Assembly: GCF_030652235.1 (NCBI RefSeq)
Contig: NZ_JAUSBA010000070.1
Location: 1 to 64,000 of the forward strand
Source: Cypionkella sp.
GTDB taxonomy: Bacteria > Pseudomonadota > Alphaproteobacteria > Rhodobacterales > Rhodobacteraceae
Length of the DNA: 64,000 bases
Direction of reading: 5' to 3'
Below, piece after piece: positions 8,544-15,609 of this stretch (within the stretch, counting starts at the first letter, position 1; each line of letters begins with the position of its first letter). A program made the position numbers and the translations under genes. The notes beneath the pieces were generated by a model. It saw only the letters and a program-made list of their open reading frames with translations. It did not search any database and was not told the DNA's origin.

Positions 8544-9353
8544 TCAGACCTGCAACACGGACGAGACGAGAAGTTGCGTGTAGCTGTGCTGCGGATCGTC
8601 CAAAACCTGATCAGTCAGGCCCTGTTCCACCACATGCCCGCCCTTCATCACCATCAGTCGATCCGCAAGCAGCCGCACCACAGCCAGATCGTGCGTGACG
8701 ATGATCGCCGACAGCCCCATCTCCCGCACCAACCCGCGCAACAGGTCCAACAACCGCGCCTGCACCGAAACATCAAGCCCCCCGGTCGGCTCATCCATGA
8801 ATACCAGTCGCGGCCCAGTCACCAGATTGCGGGCGATTTGCAGGCGTTGCTGCATGCCGCCCGAGAAGGCACGTGGGCGGTCGTCAATGCGGTCGGCGGC
8901 GATCTCGACCCTGCCCAGCCAATCCACCGCCGTCGCACGAATATCGCCGTAGTGCCGCGCGCCGACGGCCATCAACCGCTCGCCCACATTGCCGCCCGCC
9001 GAAACCCCCATCCGCAAGCCATCGCGCGGGTTTTGATGCACAAACGCCCAATCGGTGCGCGCCATCTTGCGGCGTTCGGCCTCTGCCATCGTCACAGTAT
9101 CGCGCGGGCCTTGGGCGGTTTCAAAAATCACCCGGCCCGTGTCTGGGGCCAGATGCCCGGCCAGACACGACAAAAGCGTCGACTTGCCAGAGCCACTTTC
9201 CCCCACAATGCCAAGCACTTCACCGGGAAACAGATCAAACGATACGTCTGCACAACCAATCCGGTTGCCATAATTTTTGCTCAACCCCTGCACAGAAAGC
9301 AGTGGCTTATCTGCATTCACCTTGGCCCAAATACTCAAATCCACCGCGCCCAT
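8544..9353 (-). CDS. phnK: C-P lyase ABC-type protein PhnK
   Basis: 269 aa from the ATG at 9353, which overlaps the phnJ stop as TGATG; a GTG one codon upstream is the only alternative. Walker A GESGSGKST, signature FSGGMQQRLQIARN and Walker B LVFMDEPTGG are intact. PhnK binds the PhnGHIJ core at PhnJ and its ATPase activity is needed for phosphonate use in the E. coli system. It is the fifth gene of the G-H-I-J-K order seen here. It has no associated membrane domain, unlike a true ABC importer. Confidence 0.94.
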   Translation of the reverse strand: MGAVDLSIWAKVNADKPLLSVQGLSKNYGNRIGCADVSFDLFPGEVLGIVGESGSGKSTLLSCLAGHLAPDTGRVIFETAQGPRDTVTMAEAERRKMARTDWAFVHQNPRDGLRMGVSAGGNVGERLMAVGARHYGDIRATAVDWLGRVEIAADRIDDRPRAFSGGMQQRLQIARNLVTGPRLVFMDEPTGGLDVSVQARLLDLLRGLVREMGLSAIIVTHDLAVVRLLADRLMVMKGGHVVEQGLTDQVLDDPQHSYTQLLVSSVLQV

Positions 9354-10231
9354 CACGCACCGCCTTTCAGAACTGGCACACCCAAGGCCCCCAAATGCCC
9401 CGCCTCACACCGGGTGCGGCAAAAGTCGGTGTCCGAGCAGACAAACATCCGTCCGCCCAGATCATCGATGATTACCTCATCGAGATAACTCTCGCCCGCG
9501 CCACACAGATCGCAGTCATGTGGGGCTTTGCTGGGCTCAAACGGGTGGTCGTCAAAATCGAGGCTCACGACATGTGTAAACGGCGGCAGCGCATAAATCC
9601 GCTGCTCGCGCCCCGCGCCAAACAGTTGCAGTGCCGGGCTGTTCGACAGTTTTGGATTGTCAAATTTCGGGATCGGCGAGGGATCCATCACATAGCGGCC
9701 CTCGACCTTCACCGGATAGGCGTAAGAGGTGGCGATGGTTCCGTGCCGCGCGATATCCTCGTAAAGTTTGACGTGGATCAGGCCGTATTCTTCCAACTCG
9801 TGCATCTTGCGGGTTTCGGTTTCGCGAGGCTCCAGAAAGCGCAAAGGTTCGGGAATTGGCACCTGATAGACCAGAATTTGCCCCGTCGTCAGCGCCGCTT
9901 CAGGAATGCGGTGGCGGGTCTGGATCAGCGTGGCCTCTGCCGTCGCTTCTGTCACCGCCACCCCCGCCGTGCGCTGGAAGAACTTGCGGATCGACACTGC
10001 GTTGGTGGTATCATCGGCACCTTGGTCGATCACCTTCAGCGTGTCATCCGGAGTTAGGCACGCCGCCGTCACCTGCACGCCGCCAGTGCCCCAGCCATAA
10101 GGCATCGGCATCTCGCGGCTGGCAAACGGCACTTGATAGCCAGGAACCGCTACGCCTTTCAGGATCGCGCGCCGGATCATCCGCTTGGTCTGCTCATCGA
10201 GATAAGCGAAGTTATAAGCCTGATCGGTCAT
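9353..10231 (-). CDS. phnJ: C-P lyase catalytic subunit PhnJ
   Basis: 292-aa radical SAM enzyme that cleaves the carbon-phosphorus bond of ribose 1-methylphosphonate 5-phosphate to release the alkane and ribose cyclic phosphate. The unusual Cys set is complete: C240, C243, C265 and C271, i.e. CX2CX21CX5C. The first three match the 4Fe-4S ligands and the fourth the thiyl cysteine of the E. coli enzyme, whose numbering is almost identical. The segment before it (THVVSLDFDDHPFE) is also conserved. ATGA overlap with phnI upstream. All features expected of an active enzyme are present. Confidence 0.97.
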   Translation of the reverse strand: MTDQAYNFAYLDEQTKRMIRRAILKGVAVPGYQVPFASREMPMPYGWGTGGVQVTAACLTPDDTLKVIDQGADDTTNAVSIRKFFQRTAGVAVTEATAEATLIQTRHRIPEAALTTGQILVYQVPIPEPLRFLEPRETETRKMHELEEYGLIHVKLYEDIARHGTIATSYAYPVKVEGRYVMDPSPIPKFDNPKLSNSPALQLFGAGREQRIYALPPFTHVVSLDFDDHPFEPSKAPHDCDLCGAGESYLDEVIIDDLGGRMFVCSDTDFCRTRCEAGHLGALGVPVLKGGA

Positions 10232-11310
10232 TCTGCGGCCTCCTGCGTGGCGAACACTTCCGCGCGCAGACGGCGCACCAGTTCCAGTTCGGATTGGAAA
10301 TCAACATAGTGCGGTAGCTTGATATGTTCGAGAAACCCGGTCGCCTGCACGTTATCGGCATGCATCAGCACGAATTCTTCATCCTGCGCCGGAGCCCCGG
10401 TGTAATCCTCGCCCAGTTCGGCCCAGCGCAATGACCGATCCACCAAAGACATTGCAATCGCCTTGCGCTCGGTTTGGCCAAACACCAAACCATAGCCCCG
10501 GGTGAACTGCGGCGGCTCGGTTTTGCTGCCTTTGAACTGGTTCACCGTCTCGCATTCGGTCAACTCTATCTCGCCGATCTCCACGGCAAACCCCAACTCT
10601 GGGATCTCCATTTCCACCGCAACCGCGCCAATCCGCAACTCGCCGACAAAAGCATGAGTGCGCCCGTAGCCGCGCTGGGTCGAATAGGCCATCGACAGGA
10701 TAAAGCCCTCATCCCCCCGCGTGATGGCCTGCAAACGCAGCGCGCGTGATCCCGGCAATTCCATCGGCTCGCGCGTCAAATCCGCAGGCACATCGTTGCC
10801 CAAAGGTTCCGCCTCGATCATGCCATCACGGTCGAGCATCGCCATCACATGCGGCACCGCCTCCATCGCGGCCGGAGCGGTTGCGGCCTGCGATACCTCG
10901 CCCTCTGCCGCCAGTTTGAAATCCAGCAGACGGTGTGTGTAGTCAAAGGTCGGCCCCAAGACCTGTCCCCCCGGCAAATCCTTGAACGTCGCCGAAATCC
11001 GCCGAATGACAGCCATCTCAGCGGTATCCACCGGGCAAGACGCGCCCAGCCGGGGCAGGGTGGTGCGATAAGCCCGGATCAGGAAAATCGCCTCAATCAG
11101 ATCGCCACGCGCCTGTTTGATCGCCAAAGCGGCGAGGTCTGGATCATACAAAGACCCCTCTGCCATCACCCGGTTCACGGCCAGCGACAACTGCGCCCGT
11201 ATCTGCGCCACGGATAACTCCGCCACGCCCAGATCACCGCGCCGTTCTTCGGCCAACCACGCATGGGCATTGTCTATCGCGCGCTCGCCGCCCTTTACCG
11301 CCACATACAT
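10228..11310 (-). CDS. phnI: C-P lyase core subunit PhnI
   Basis: 360 aa from the ATG at 11310 (MYVAVKGGERAIDNAH), chosen over a start 22 codons upstream because it overlaps the phnH stop as TAATG and matches the conserved PhnI N-terminus. PhnI is the nucleosidase of the PhnGHIL step and forms the symmetric core of the PhnGHIJ complex with PhnJ. The sequence continues with family blocks such as FKDLPGGQVLGPTFDYTHRL. Normal length. Confidence 0.95.
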   Translation of the reverse strand: MYVAVKGGERAIDNAHAWLAEERRGDLGVAELSVAQIRAQLSLAVNRVMAEGSLYDPDLAALAIKQARGDLIEAIFLIRAYRTTLPRLGASCPVDTAEMAVIRRISATFKDLPGGQVLGPTFDYTHRLLDFKLAAEGEVSQAATAPAAMEAVPHVMAMLDRDGMIEAEPLGNDVPADLTREPMELPGSRALRLQAITRGDEGFILSMAYSTQRGYGRTHAFVGELRIGAVAVEMEIPELGFAVEIGEIELTECETVNQFKGSKTEPPQFTRGYGLVFGQTERKAIAMSLVDRSLRWAELGEDYTGAPAQDEEFVLMHADNVQATGFLEHIKLPHYVDFQSELELVRRLRAEVFATQEAAE

Positions 11311-11876
11311 TAGACAGCCTCCACATAGGTTGATCGGGGCAGGGCGGCGACTTTCGTGCCGCAGGTGAAGAAGCAATCAAACCCCAACGGGAACAGCGCC
11401 CGGTTCGCCTGAAAAGCCGCCACTTCGGGCAGCGACAGATAAGCCACATCGGCAATCCCCGGCCCGCGCAGCACAGCCCCTTTCGCCTCCAACGCAGGCA
11501 TTTCGACGATCAGTGTCGCAGCGCGGTCCGGGTAATCCGGCAAACCGATGGCAAACTGCCCCAAGGGCTGCAAAGCCTGCCAATCGCCCAGAGCGAACAC
11601 CGCAGCCTCAGCCGAAACCAAAGGCGCGCCGCAATGAAAGGTGATCCAATCGCGCACCGGCGCGCAGTCAAACGCCCCCGCCAAATGCAGCGGCGTCGTG
11701 CCATCGCACAATGTCAACAACAACACCCCCGCCGCCACCGACAGCGGCGCAGGCGGCACAGCCCCGCTTAGATCCCGGATGTTCCCCGGCTGCGACAGCA
11801 CGCTCAGCGCCGCGCGGAACGCATGCGACGACTGCACAGCAGCGTCCACAAACCCACCCAACAACGCGTCATTCAT
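11310..11876 (-). CDS. phnH: C-P lyase core subunit PhnH
   Basis: 188-aa protein of the PhnH family, which has a PLP-transferase-like fold without the catalytic lysine and occupies the outer positions of the C-P lyase core. The N-terminal AFRAALSVLSQPGNIRDLSG is typical. It overlaps phnG upstream (ATGA) and phnI downstream. Size is slightly below 200 residues, as usual. Confidence 0.93.
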   Translation of the reverse strand: MNDALLGGFVDAAVQSSHAFRAALSVLSQPGNIRDLSGAVPPAPLSVAAGVLLLTLCDGTTPLHLAGAFDCAPVRDWITFHCGAPLVSAEAAVFALGDWQALQPLGQFAIGLPDYPDRAATLIVEMPALEAKGAVLRGPGIADVAYLSLPEVAAFQANRALFPLGFDCFFTCGTKVAALPRSTYVEAV

Positions 11877-12346
11877 TGGTCTTCCCCCCGCACCAAAGTG
11901 AAAAACTCCACCTTCGTCGCAGCCGCCTTCGCCGCTCGACTGGTCCGCCGGGCGATTTCTTCGGCCTGCAACGGAGCCAGCACAGCCGCCCGCAAAGCCT
12001 CGGCCTGATCGGTCTGCATCAACGCATCCACCACAGCCGCCCGCACAGCATGGCCCTTGTCTCGGCCCTGCACATGGGCATGGCCCACCGCACCCGACCC
12101 CAACCGCAAAGCGCAGCGCGTCACCGTCATTTCGCCCAAATTGAACGGCAGCCCGTTGCCGCCAATCCGGCCCCGCACCATCACCGCGCCAATCTCCGGC
12201 GCTCGCAGCAAGTCATGTGTCGGGATTTCGGGGCACAAATCGGCTAGCCGCGCGGGTTTGGCGCGGGCCAACAGGCCCATCCAAGCTTTGCGGGCGGCCA
12301 AAGTCTCAGAACATGGGGTTGCAGCTTCAAGCGGTGTTTGCGTCAT
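11873..12346 (-). CDS. phnG: C-P lyase core subunit PhnG
   Basis: 157-aa PhnG-family protein and the first gene of the C-P lyase operon. Conserved blocks include ARKAWMGLLARA near the N-terminus, RAPEIGAVMVRGRIGG, FNLGEMTVTRCALRL and the Cys/Gly-rich centre. PhnG pairs with PhnI in the core complex. The operon reads leftward from here through phnH, I, J, K, corA-like, L and N with overlaps or 1-bp gaps throughout. The promoter must lie in the 92-bp spacer shared with phnF, which contains a dyad operator candidate. Confidence 0.92.
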   Translation of the reverse strand: MTQTPLEAATPCSETLAARKAWMGLLARAKPARLADLCPEIPTHDLLRAPEIGAVMVRGRIGGNGLPFNLGEMTVTRCALRLGSGAVGHAHVQGRDKGHAVRAAVVDALMQTDQAEALRAAVLAPLQAEEIARRTSRAAKAAATKVEFFTLVRGEDQ

Positions 12347-12369
12347 CTTGATCCCGACATCTTGCGAAG

Positions 12370-12397
12370 TTGTCCATTAATCTATACAACTAGACAA
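12370..12397. promoter_or_regulatory. candidate PhnF operator between phnF and phnG
   Basis: The spacer has an inverted repeat TTGTC (12370-12374) / GACAA (12393-12397). Inside it are TCTA/TAGA arms and two direct octamers, CTATACAA (12382-12389) and CTAGACAA (12390-12397). These resemble the GT-TA-AC half-sites bound by HutC-subfamily GntR regulators, to which PhnF belongs. The position between divergent phnF and phnG fits autoregulation and operon control. Confidence 0.55.
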
Positions 12398-12438
12398 ATC
12401 ATTATCCGAGGAGCCTGCGAAATGCATGTGAAGTTTTG

Positions 12439-13185
12439 GTGACAAAGCCAACAATCTGGCGATCCATCGCCGAAACCCTCAGCGCAGAGATTTCCTCGGG
12501 CCATTACCGCCCCGGCGACAAACTCCCAACCGAGGCCGCTCTCTCTGCCCGCTTCGGCGTCAACCGCCACACCGTCCGTCAGGCTTTGGCAAGCTTGGCC
12601 GAGGCAGGCGCTGTGCATGCCCGCCGTGGCGCAGGCGTTTTTGTCACCGCCACCCCCACCGATTACGCCCTCAGCCGCCGGGTGCGGTTCCATCAAAACG
12701 TGCTGGCCTCAGGTCGCACCCCTTCGCGGCAGATCCTGCGGCAAGAAACCCGCGCGGCTGACCCCGGCGAAGCCGCCGCCCTGCACCTGCCCGCAGGCGC
12801 TTTGGTGCAGGTGGTCGAGGGCCTTTCTCTCGCCGATGGCACCACGTTGGCGATGTTCCGCTCGATCTTCCCCGCCGCGCGCTTCCCCAATCTACTGGCG
12901 GCGATGACCCGCCACGGATCGGTCACTGCCGCCTTGGCCGAGGCGGGCCTCACCGACTACACCCGCGCGGAAACCCGCATCACCGCGATTGCTGCCGATG
13001 CCTTGCTGGCGCTGCATCTGCGGCAGAGCCAAGGTGCTCCGCTGCTGCGCTCTGTCGCGGTGAATGTCGATGCCGCAGGGCAACCCATCGAATTCGGCAC
13101 CACATGGTTCGCAGGTGACCGCGTGACTTTGACAGTCTCACCAGAGGCCATCGATGCAGGTGAAACTGTGGATAAACTGTCATAA
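12439..13185 (+). CDS. phnF: GntR/HutC-family transcriptional regulator PhnF
   Basis: 248 aa from the GTG at 12439; the adjacent in-frame TTG at 12436 is the other option, and the nearby ATG triplets (12422, 12426) run into stops. The N-terminal winged helix (PTEAALSARFGVNRHTVRQA, about residues 30-50) is GntR type and is followed by a UTRA effector domain (about 90-230) with EFGTTWFAGDRVTL. Position, divergent to phnG and followed by a phnM gene, identifies it as PhnF. Its effector is not evident from sequence. The last codons overlap a Pho-box-like element for the next gene. Confidence 0.9.
   Translation: MTKPTIWRSIAETLSAEISSGHYRPGDKLPTEAALSARFGVNRHTVRQALASLAEAGAVHARRGAGVFVTATPTDYALSRRVRFHQNVLASGRTPSRQILRQETRAADPGEAAALHLPAGALVQVVEGLSLADGTTLAMFRSIFPAARFPNLLAAMTRHGSVTAALAEAGLTDYTRAETRITAIAADALLALHLRQSQGAPLLRSVAVNVDAAGQPIEFGTTWFAGDRVTLTVSPEAIDAGETVDKLS
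13166..13183 (+). promoter_or_regulatory. Pho-box candidate upstream of the second phnM
   Basis: Two seven-base half-sites CTGTGGA (13166-13172) and CTGTCAT (13177-13183) are separated by exactly four bases, giving the 11-bp period of PhoB-binding Pho boxes. The second half-site equals the consensus. The element lies at the very end of phnF, 67 bp before the phnM start, a suitable distance for activation. Confidence 0.6.
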
Positions 13186-13250
13186 GCCCGTTGCGTGGCA
13201 CTGGTACTCCAGCCGATAATCCCCAGTTGCCCCCGTTCCCGGAGCCCGCA

Positions 13251-14432
13251 ATGCCACTGCCCTTGCCCCCCCTGCGACTGACCGGCGCGCATATTCTGCG
13301 CGATGGCGCCATGCAGCAACGCTCCATCGGGCTAGCGGATGGCAAGATCACCCGCGGCCCACTGCCCGAGGTAGATCTGTCAGGATTTCTGATCCTTCCC
13401 GGCATCATCGACCTACATGGCGACGGGTTCGAGCGTCACATGGCCCCTCGCCCCTCGGCCCCGTTTCCGCTTGCCGCTGGCCTCGCCTCGTTTGACCGCG
13501 AAGCTGCAGCGCATGGTGTGACAACTGCCTATCTGGCGCAGGGGTGGAGCTGGGAAGGCGGCCACCGTGGCCCCGATCATGCCGAAGCCTTGATGATCGC
13601 CCTCGACAGCTACCGTGCCCAATCCCTGACCGACCTGCGGCTGCAAATCCGCGCTGAGACGCATTTGGTCAGTGAAACCGCTCGCCTGATCGCCGCTGTC
13701 AAACGCCATCGGATCGGCTATGTGGTGTTCAATGATCATCTGTCCGAAGGCCTGCACATGGCCCGCATCGCGCCCACCGATTTCGCCGCTTGGGCGCGCA
13801 AAGTTGGCAAAACCGCCGAGGAGCTCGCCGAGGCCATCGAATCTGCCGCCGCCCGCGCCAAAGAGGTGCCGCGCAGCCTGTGCACCTTGGCCGAGAATTT
13901 CGATGCCTTGGGCGTGCTTTACGGCAGCCATGATGACCCCGATGGCGAAACTCGCGAGTTCTATTCGATGATCGGCGCGAAGATCGCCGAATTTCCGCTG
14001 ACCCGCCGTGCGGCGTCGGCGGCGCATGCGATGATGAGCCCGGTGATCATGGGCGCGCCAAACGTGGTGCGGGGGCGCTCGCAGGCGGGGAATGTCTCGG
14101 CGCTCGCGTTGGTGTCGGATGGGCTGTGCGATGTGCTGGTGTCGGATTACCACATCCCGGCGCTGCCTTTGGCGGTCTGGGGGCTGGTGGATCGTGGCGT
14201 GATGGGGTTGGCGCAGGCTTGGGCTTTGGTTTCAAGCCGCCCGGCGGAGATTATGCGGCTGGTCGATCGGGGTCGGCTGGAGCCGGGATTGCGCGCCGAT
14301 ATGGTGATTGTAAACGCCGAGACTCGCGGCATTGAGGCGACGATTTCGGCAGGCCGTTTAAGCTATCTGGCAGGCGAGGCCGCGCGGCGGTTTGTCAGCC
14401 AGCCTGAGGCATTGCGGTTGGCGGCGGAGTGA
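13251..14432 (+). CDS. phnM: PhnM-like alpha-D-ribose 1-methylphosphonate 5-triphosphate diphosphatase (copy 2)
   Basis: 393 aa from the ATG at 13251, preceded by a GGAGC ribosome site; a longer frame to 13191 lacks family similarity. Amidohydrolase motifs are GIIDLHGDGFERHMAPRP, AETHLVSE, VVFNDHLSEG, LYGSHDDPDGETREF, GAPNVVRGRSQAGN and VLVSDYHIP. It is clearly diverged from copy 1 (4477-5622), with a longer middle part. It is expected to perform the same pyrophosphate release or act on another alkyl group. Base usage changes within the gene: the first two thirds prefer C on this strand and the last third prefers G. Confidence 0.9.
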   Translation: MPLPLPPLRLTGAHILRDGAMQQRSIGLADGKITRGPLPEVDLSGFLILPGIIDLHGDGFERHMAPRPSAPFPLAAGLASFDREAAAHGVTTAYLAQGWSWEGGHRGPDHAEALMIALDSYRAQSLTDLRLQIRAETHLVSETARLIAAVKRHRIGYVVFNDHLSEGLHMARIAPTDFAAWARKVGKTAEELAEAIESAAARAKEVPRSLCTLAENFDALGVLYGSHDDPDGETREFYSMIGAKIAEFPLTRRAASAAHAMMSPVIMGAPNVVRGRSQAGNVSALALVSDGLCDVLVSDYHIPALPLAVWGLVDRGVMGLAQAWALVSSRPAEIMRLVDRGRLEPGLRADMVIVNAETRGIEATISAGRLSYLAGEAARRFVSQPEALRLAAE

Positions 14433-14433
14433 A

Positions 14434-14505
14434 GTCCCAACTCGGGACCTTTTTTATTCGTTTTATTTCAGATACTTAATGATATGAATTTAAAGGATTT
14501 TTAAC
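14434..14505 (+). repeat. dispersed repeat with terminator-like head, copy 1
   Basis: It starts two bases after the phnM stop with the hairpin GTCCC-AACTC-GGGAC followed by CTTTTTTATT, which can serve as an intrinsic terminator. A 72-bp unit running from this hairpin to TTTAAAGGATTTTTAAC recurs in opposite orientation at 56826-56897, with conserved ends and an equally long (40-bp) but diverged middle. Confidence 0.6.
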
Positions 14506-14542
14506 GTTTCCGCGCTTCTCGGCCTATAGTCTGACCAATATG

Positions 14543-14670
14543 CAAGTGCCGTCCAAAGGGGCATTGAGCCGCTTTGGACGGCGCTGCCGAAGCAAAACTG
14601 CGCGGGCCCGATCATTCTTCCCGTGGTAACGCCGCAGAAGGGGGCGCGATGCCCCCGAGGGCGGCACTTG
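14543..14670. repeat. MITE-like palindromic element, copy A
   Basis: 128 bp bounded by the perfect inverted pair CAAGTGCCG (14543-14551) / CGGCACTTG (14662-14670). The inner core (14548-14665) matches copy B at 15401-15519 over its whole length in the same orientation. The left end also folds on itself: GCCGTCCAAA pairs with TTTGGACGGC. No coding capacity of its own is supported. It begins 9 bp beyond the end of the acetyltransferase gene. Confidence 0.8.
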
Positions 14671-14678
14671 GTGAGCGG

Positions 14679-15296
14679 TCAGCCGTGATACTTTTCCAAG
14701 AAAGCCTCGACGGTCAAGCTGCGGAAATCGGGCAGGGCGGTGCGGAGCAGATCGTGGCTCCAATCCCACCAAGCGAGGGCTTGCAGGCGCTCGGCTATCG
14801 CTGCGGGGAAGCGGGGACGCAGCGGGGTGGCGGGGAGGCCGGCCATGATCATGTAGGGGGCAACGTCTTTAGTGACCACGGCACCGCTGGCGATCACCGC
14901 CCCTGCGCCGATGGTGACATCTGGTTTGATAATGGCGCCGTGGCCGATCCAGGTGTCGGGGCCGATGATGGTGCGGCGGGCGTGGCGCGCTTCAAAAAAG
15001 GCATCGTCATCGGTCGCATCATCCCAGTAGGCGCTGCTGCGATACAGGAAATGGTGCAGGCTGGCGTTTTGCATCGGGTGGTCGGTGGGGCCGATCCTTG
15101 TCATCGCGGCGATGTTGGCGAATTTGCCCACCGTGGTGTTGGTGATGTCGGAGAATTGGTCGCAGTAGCTGTAATCCTCAAAGCTTGAGTTGAGGATGCG
15201 GCTGAAGCGGCCGATCTCGCAATAGGCTCCGAAACTGGTATTTTTGATCTGGCCGTCGGGGTGGATCAGCGGGGTGTTGGCGGAGAGTTTGGTCAT
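14679..15296 (-). CDS. phosphonate-locus hexapeptide-repeat acetyltransferase
   Basis: 205 aa from the ATG at 15296. Left-handed beta-helix repeats are visible through the middle, for example IGPDTWIGHGAIIKPDVTIG and AGAVIASGAVVTKDVAPY, as in chloramphenicol/xenobiotic acetyltransferases. This type recurs in phn operons of proteobacteria and is distinct from the GNAT PhnO; N-acetylation of aminoalkylphosphonates is the likely role but is inferred. It follows phnE2 by 313 bp and is transcribed in the same direction. Two copies of one palindromic repeat lie on either side of it, so it could be a mobilised or separately acquired piece. Confidence 0.82.
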   Translation of the reverse strand: MTKLSANTPLIHPDGQIKNTSFGAYCEIGRFSRILNSSFEDYSYCDQFSDITNTTVGKFANIAAMTRIGPTDHPMQNASLHHFLYRSSAYWDDATDDDAFFEARHARRTIIGPDTWIGHGAIIKPDVTIGAGAVIASGAVVTKDVAPYMIMAGLPATPLRPRFPAAIAERLQALAWWDWSHDLLRTALPDFRSLTVEAFLEKYHG

Positions 15297-15307
15297 TTTG
15301 GCTTTCT

Positions 15308-15323
15308 TGTCCGCACGTGGACA
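15308..15323. promoter_or_regulatory. imperfect palindrome upstream of the acetyltransferase
   Basis: TGTCCGCACGTGGACA starts 12 bp upstream of the acetyltransferase start. It differs in only three central positions from the perfect palindrome at 45627-45642. Function unknown; it could be an operator or an RNA hairpin in the leader. Confidence 0.35.
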
Positions 15324-15400
15324 GGGAGGAGGTCTATGTGATTTCAATGGGTTAGGGGAACCTGTTCACCGCTTGTTAACGATTTGACCTGAACGTAGGG

Positions 15401-15519
15401 GCCGTCCGCAGGGGCATCGAGCCCCTTTGAACGGCGCTGCCGGGGAAAGATTGCGCGGGCGGTTTGAACTTTCCAGCGGCAGCTGCCGCAGGAGGGGGCT
15501 CGATGCCCCTGAGGGCGGC
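15401..15519. repeat. MITE-like palindromic element, copy B
   Basis: 119 bp. The first about 25 bases (beginning GCCGTCCGCAGGGGCATC) and the last about 25 bases (ending CCCCTGAGGGCGGC) are inverted complements of each other with few mismatches. The element aligns to copy A (14548-14665) end to end in direct orientation. An additional internal hairpin AGGGGC-ATCGA-GCCCCT is present in the left arm. Together with 15520-15609 it fills the 313-bp space between the acetyltransferase and phnE2. Confidence 0.8.
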
Positions 15520-15552
15520 ATCTGGTTATCGGATGGTTGGGCTGAAAGGCGG

Positions 15553-15585
15553 GAGCCTCCGGCGGGAGTATTTTGAAAAGAGCAA
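15553..15585 (+). repeat. dispersed GC-head/GGAGTATTT repeat
   Basis: AGCCTCCGGCGGGAGTATTT is followed by an A-rich tail. The same module occurs as an inverted pair at 46454-46541, and a related form with a different GC head occurs at 32646-32694 and 41058-41108. Lies just downstream of phnE2. Confidence 0.6.
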
Positions 15586-15609
15586 TTCGACCGGGGCGCG
15601 GCTTTTGCT

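Noticed and set aside
14524-14772. Short minus-strand frames across the MITE-like repeats (also 15344-15709)
   Set aside because: Their translated similarity to one another is a result of the DNA repeat; no start context or independent coding signal.
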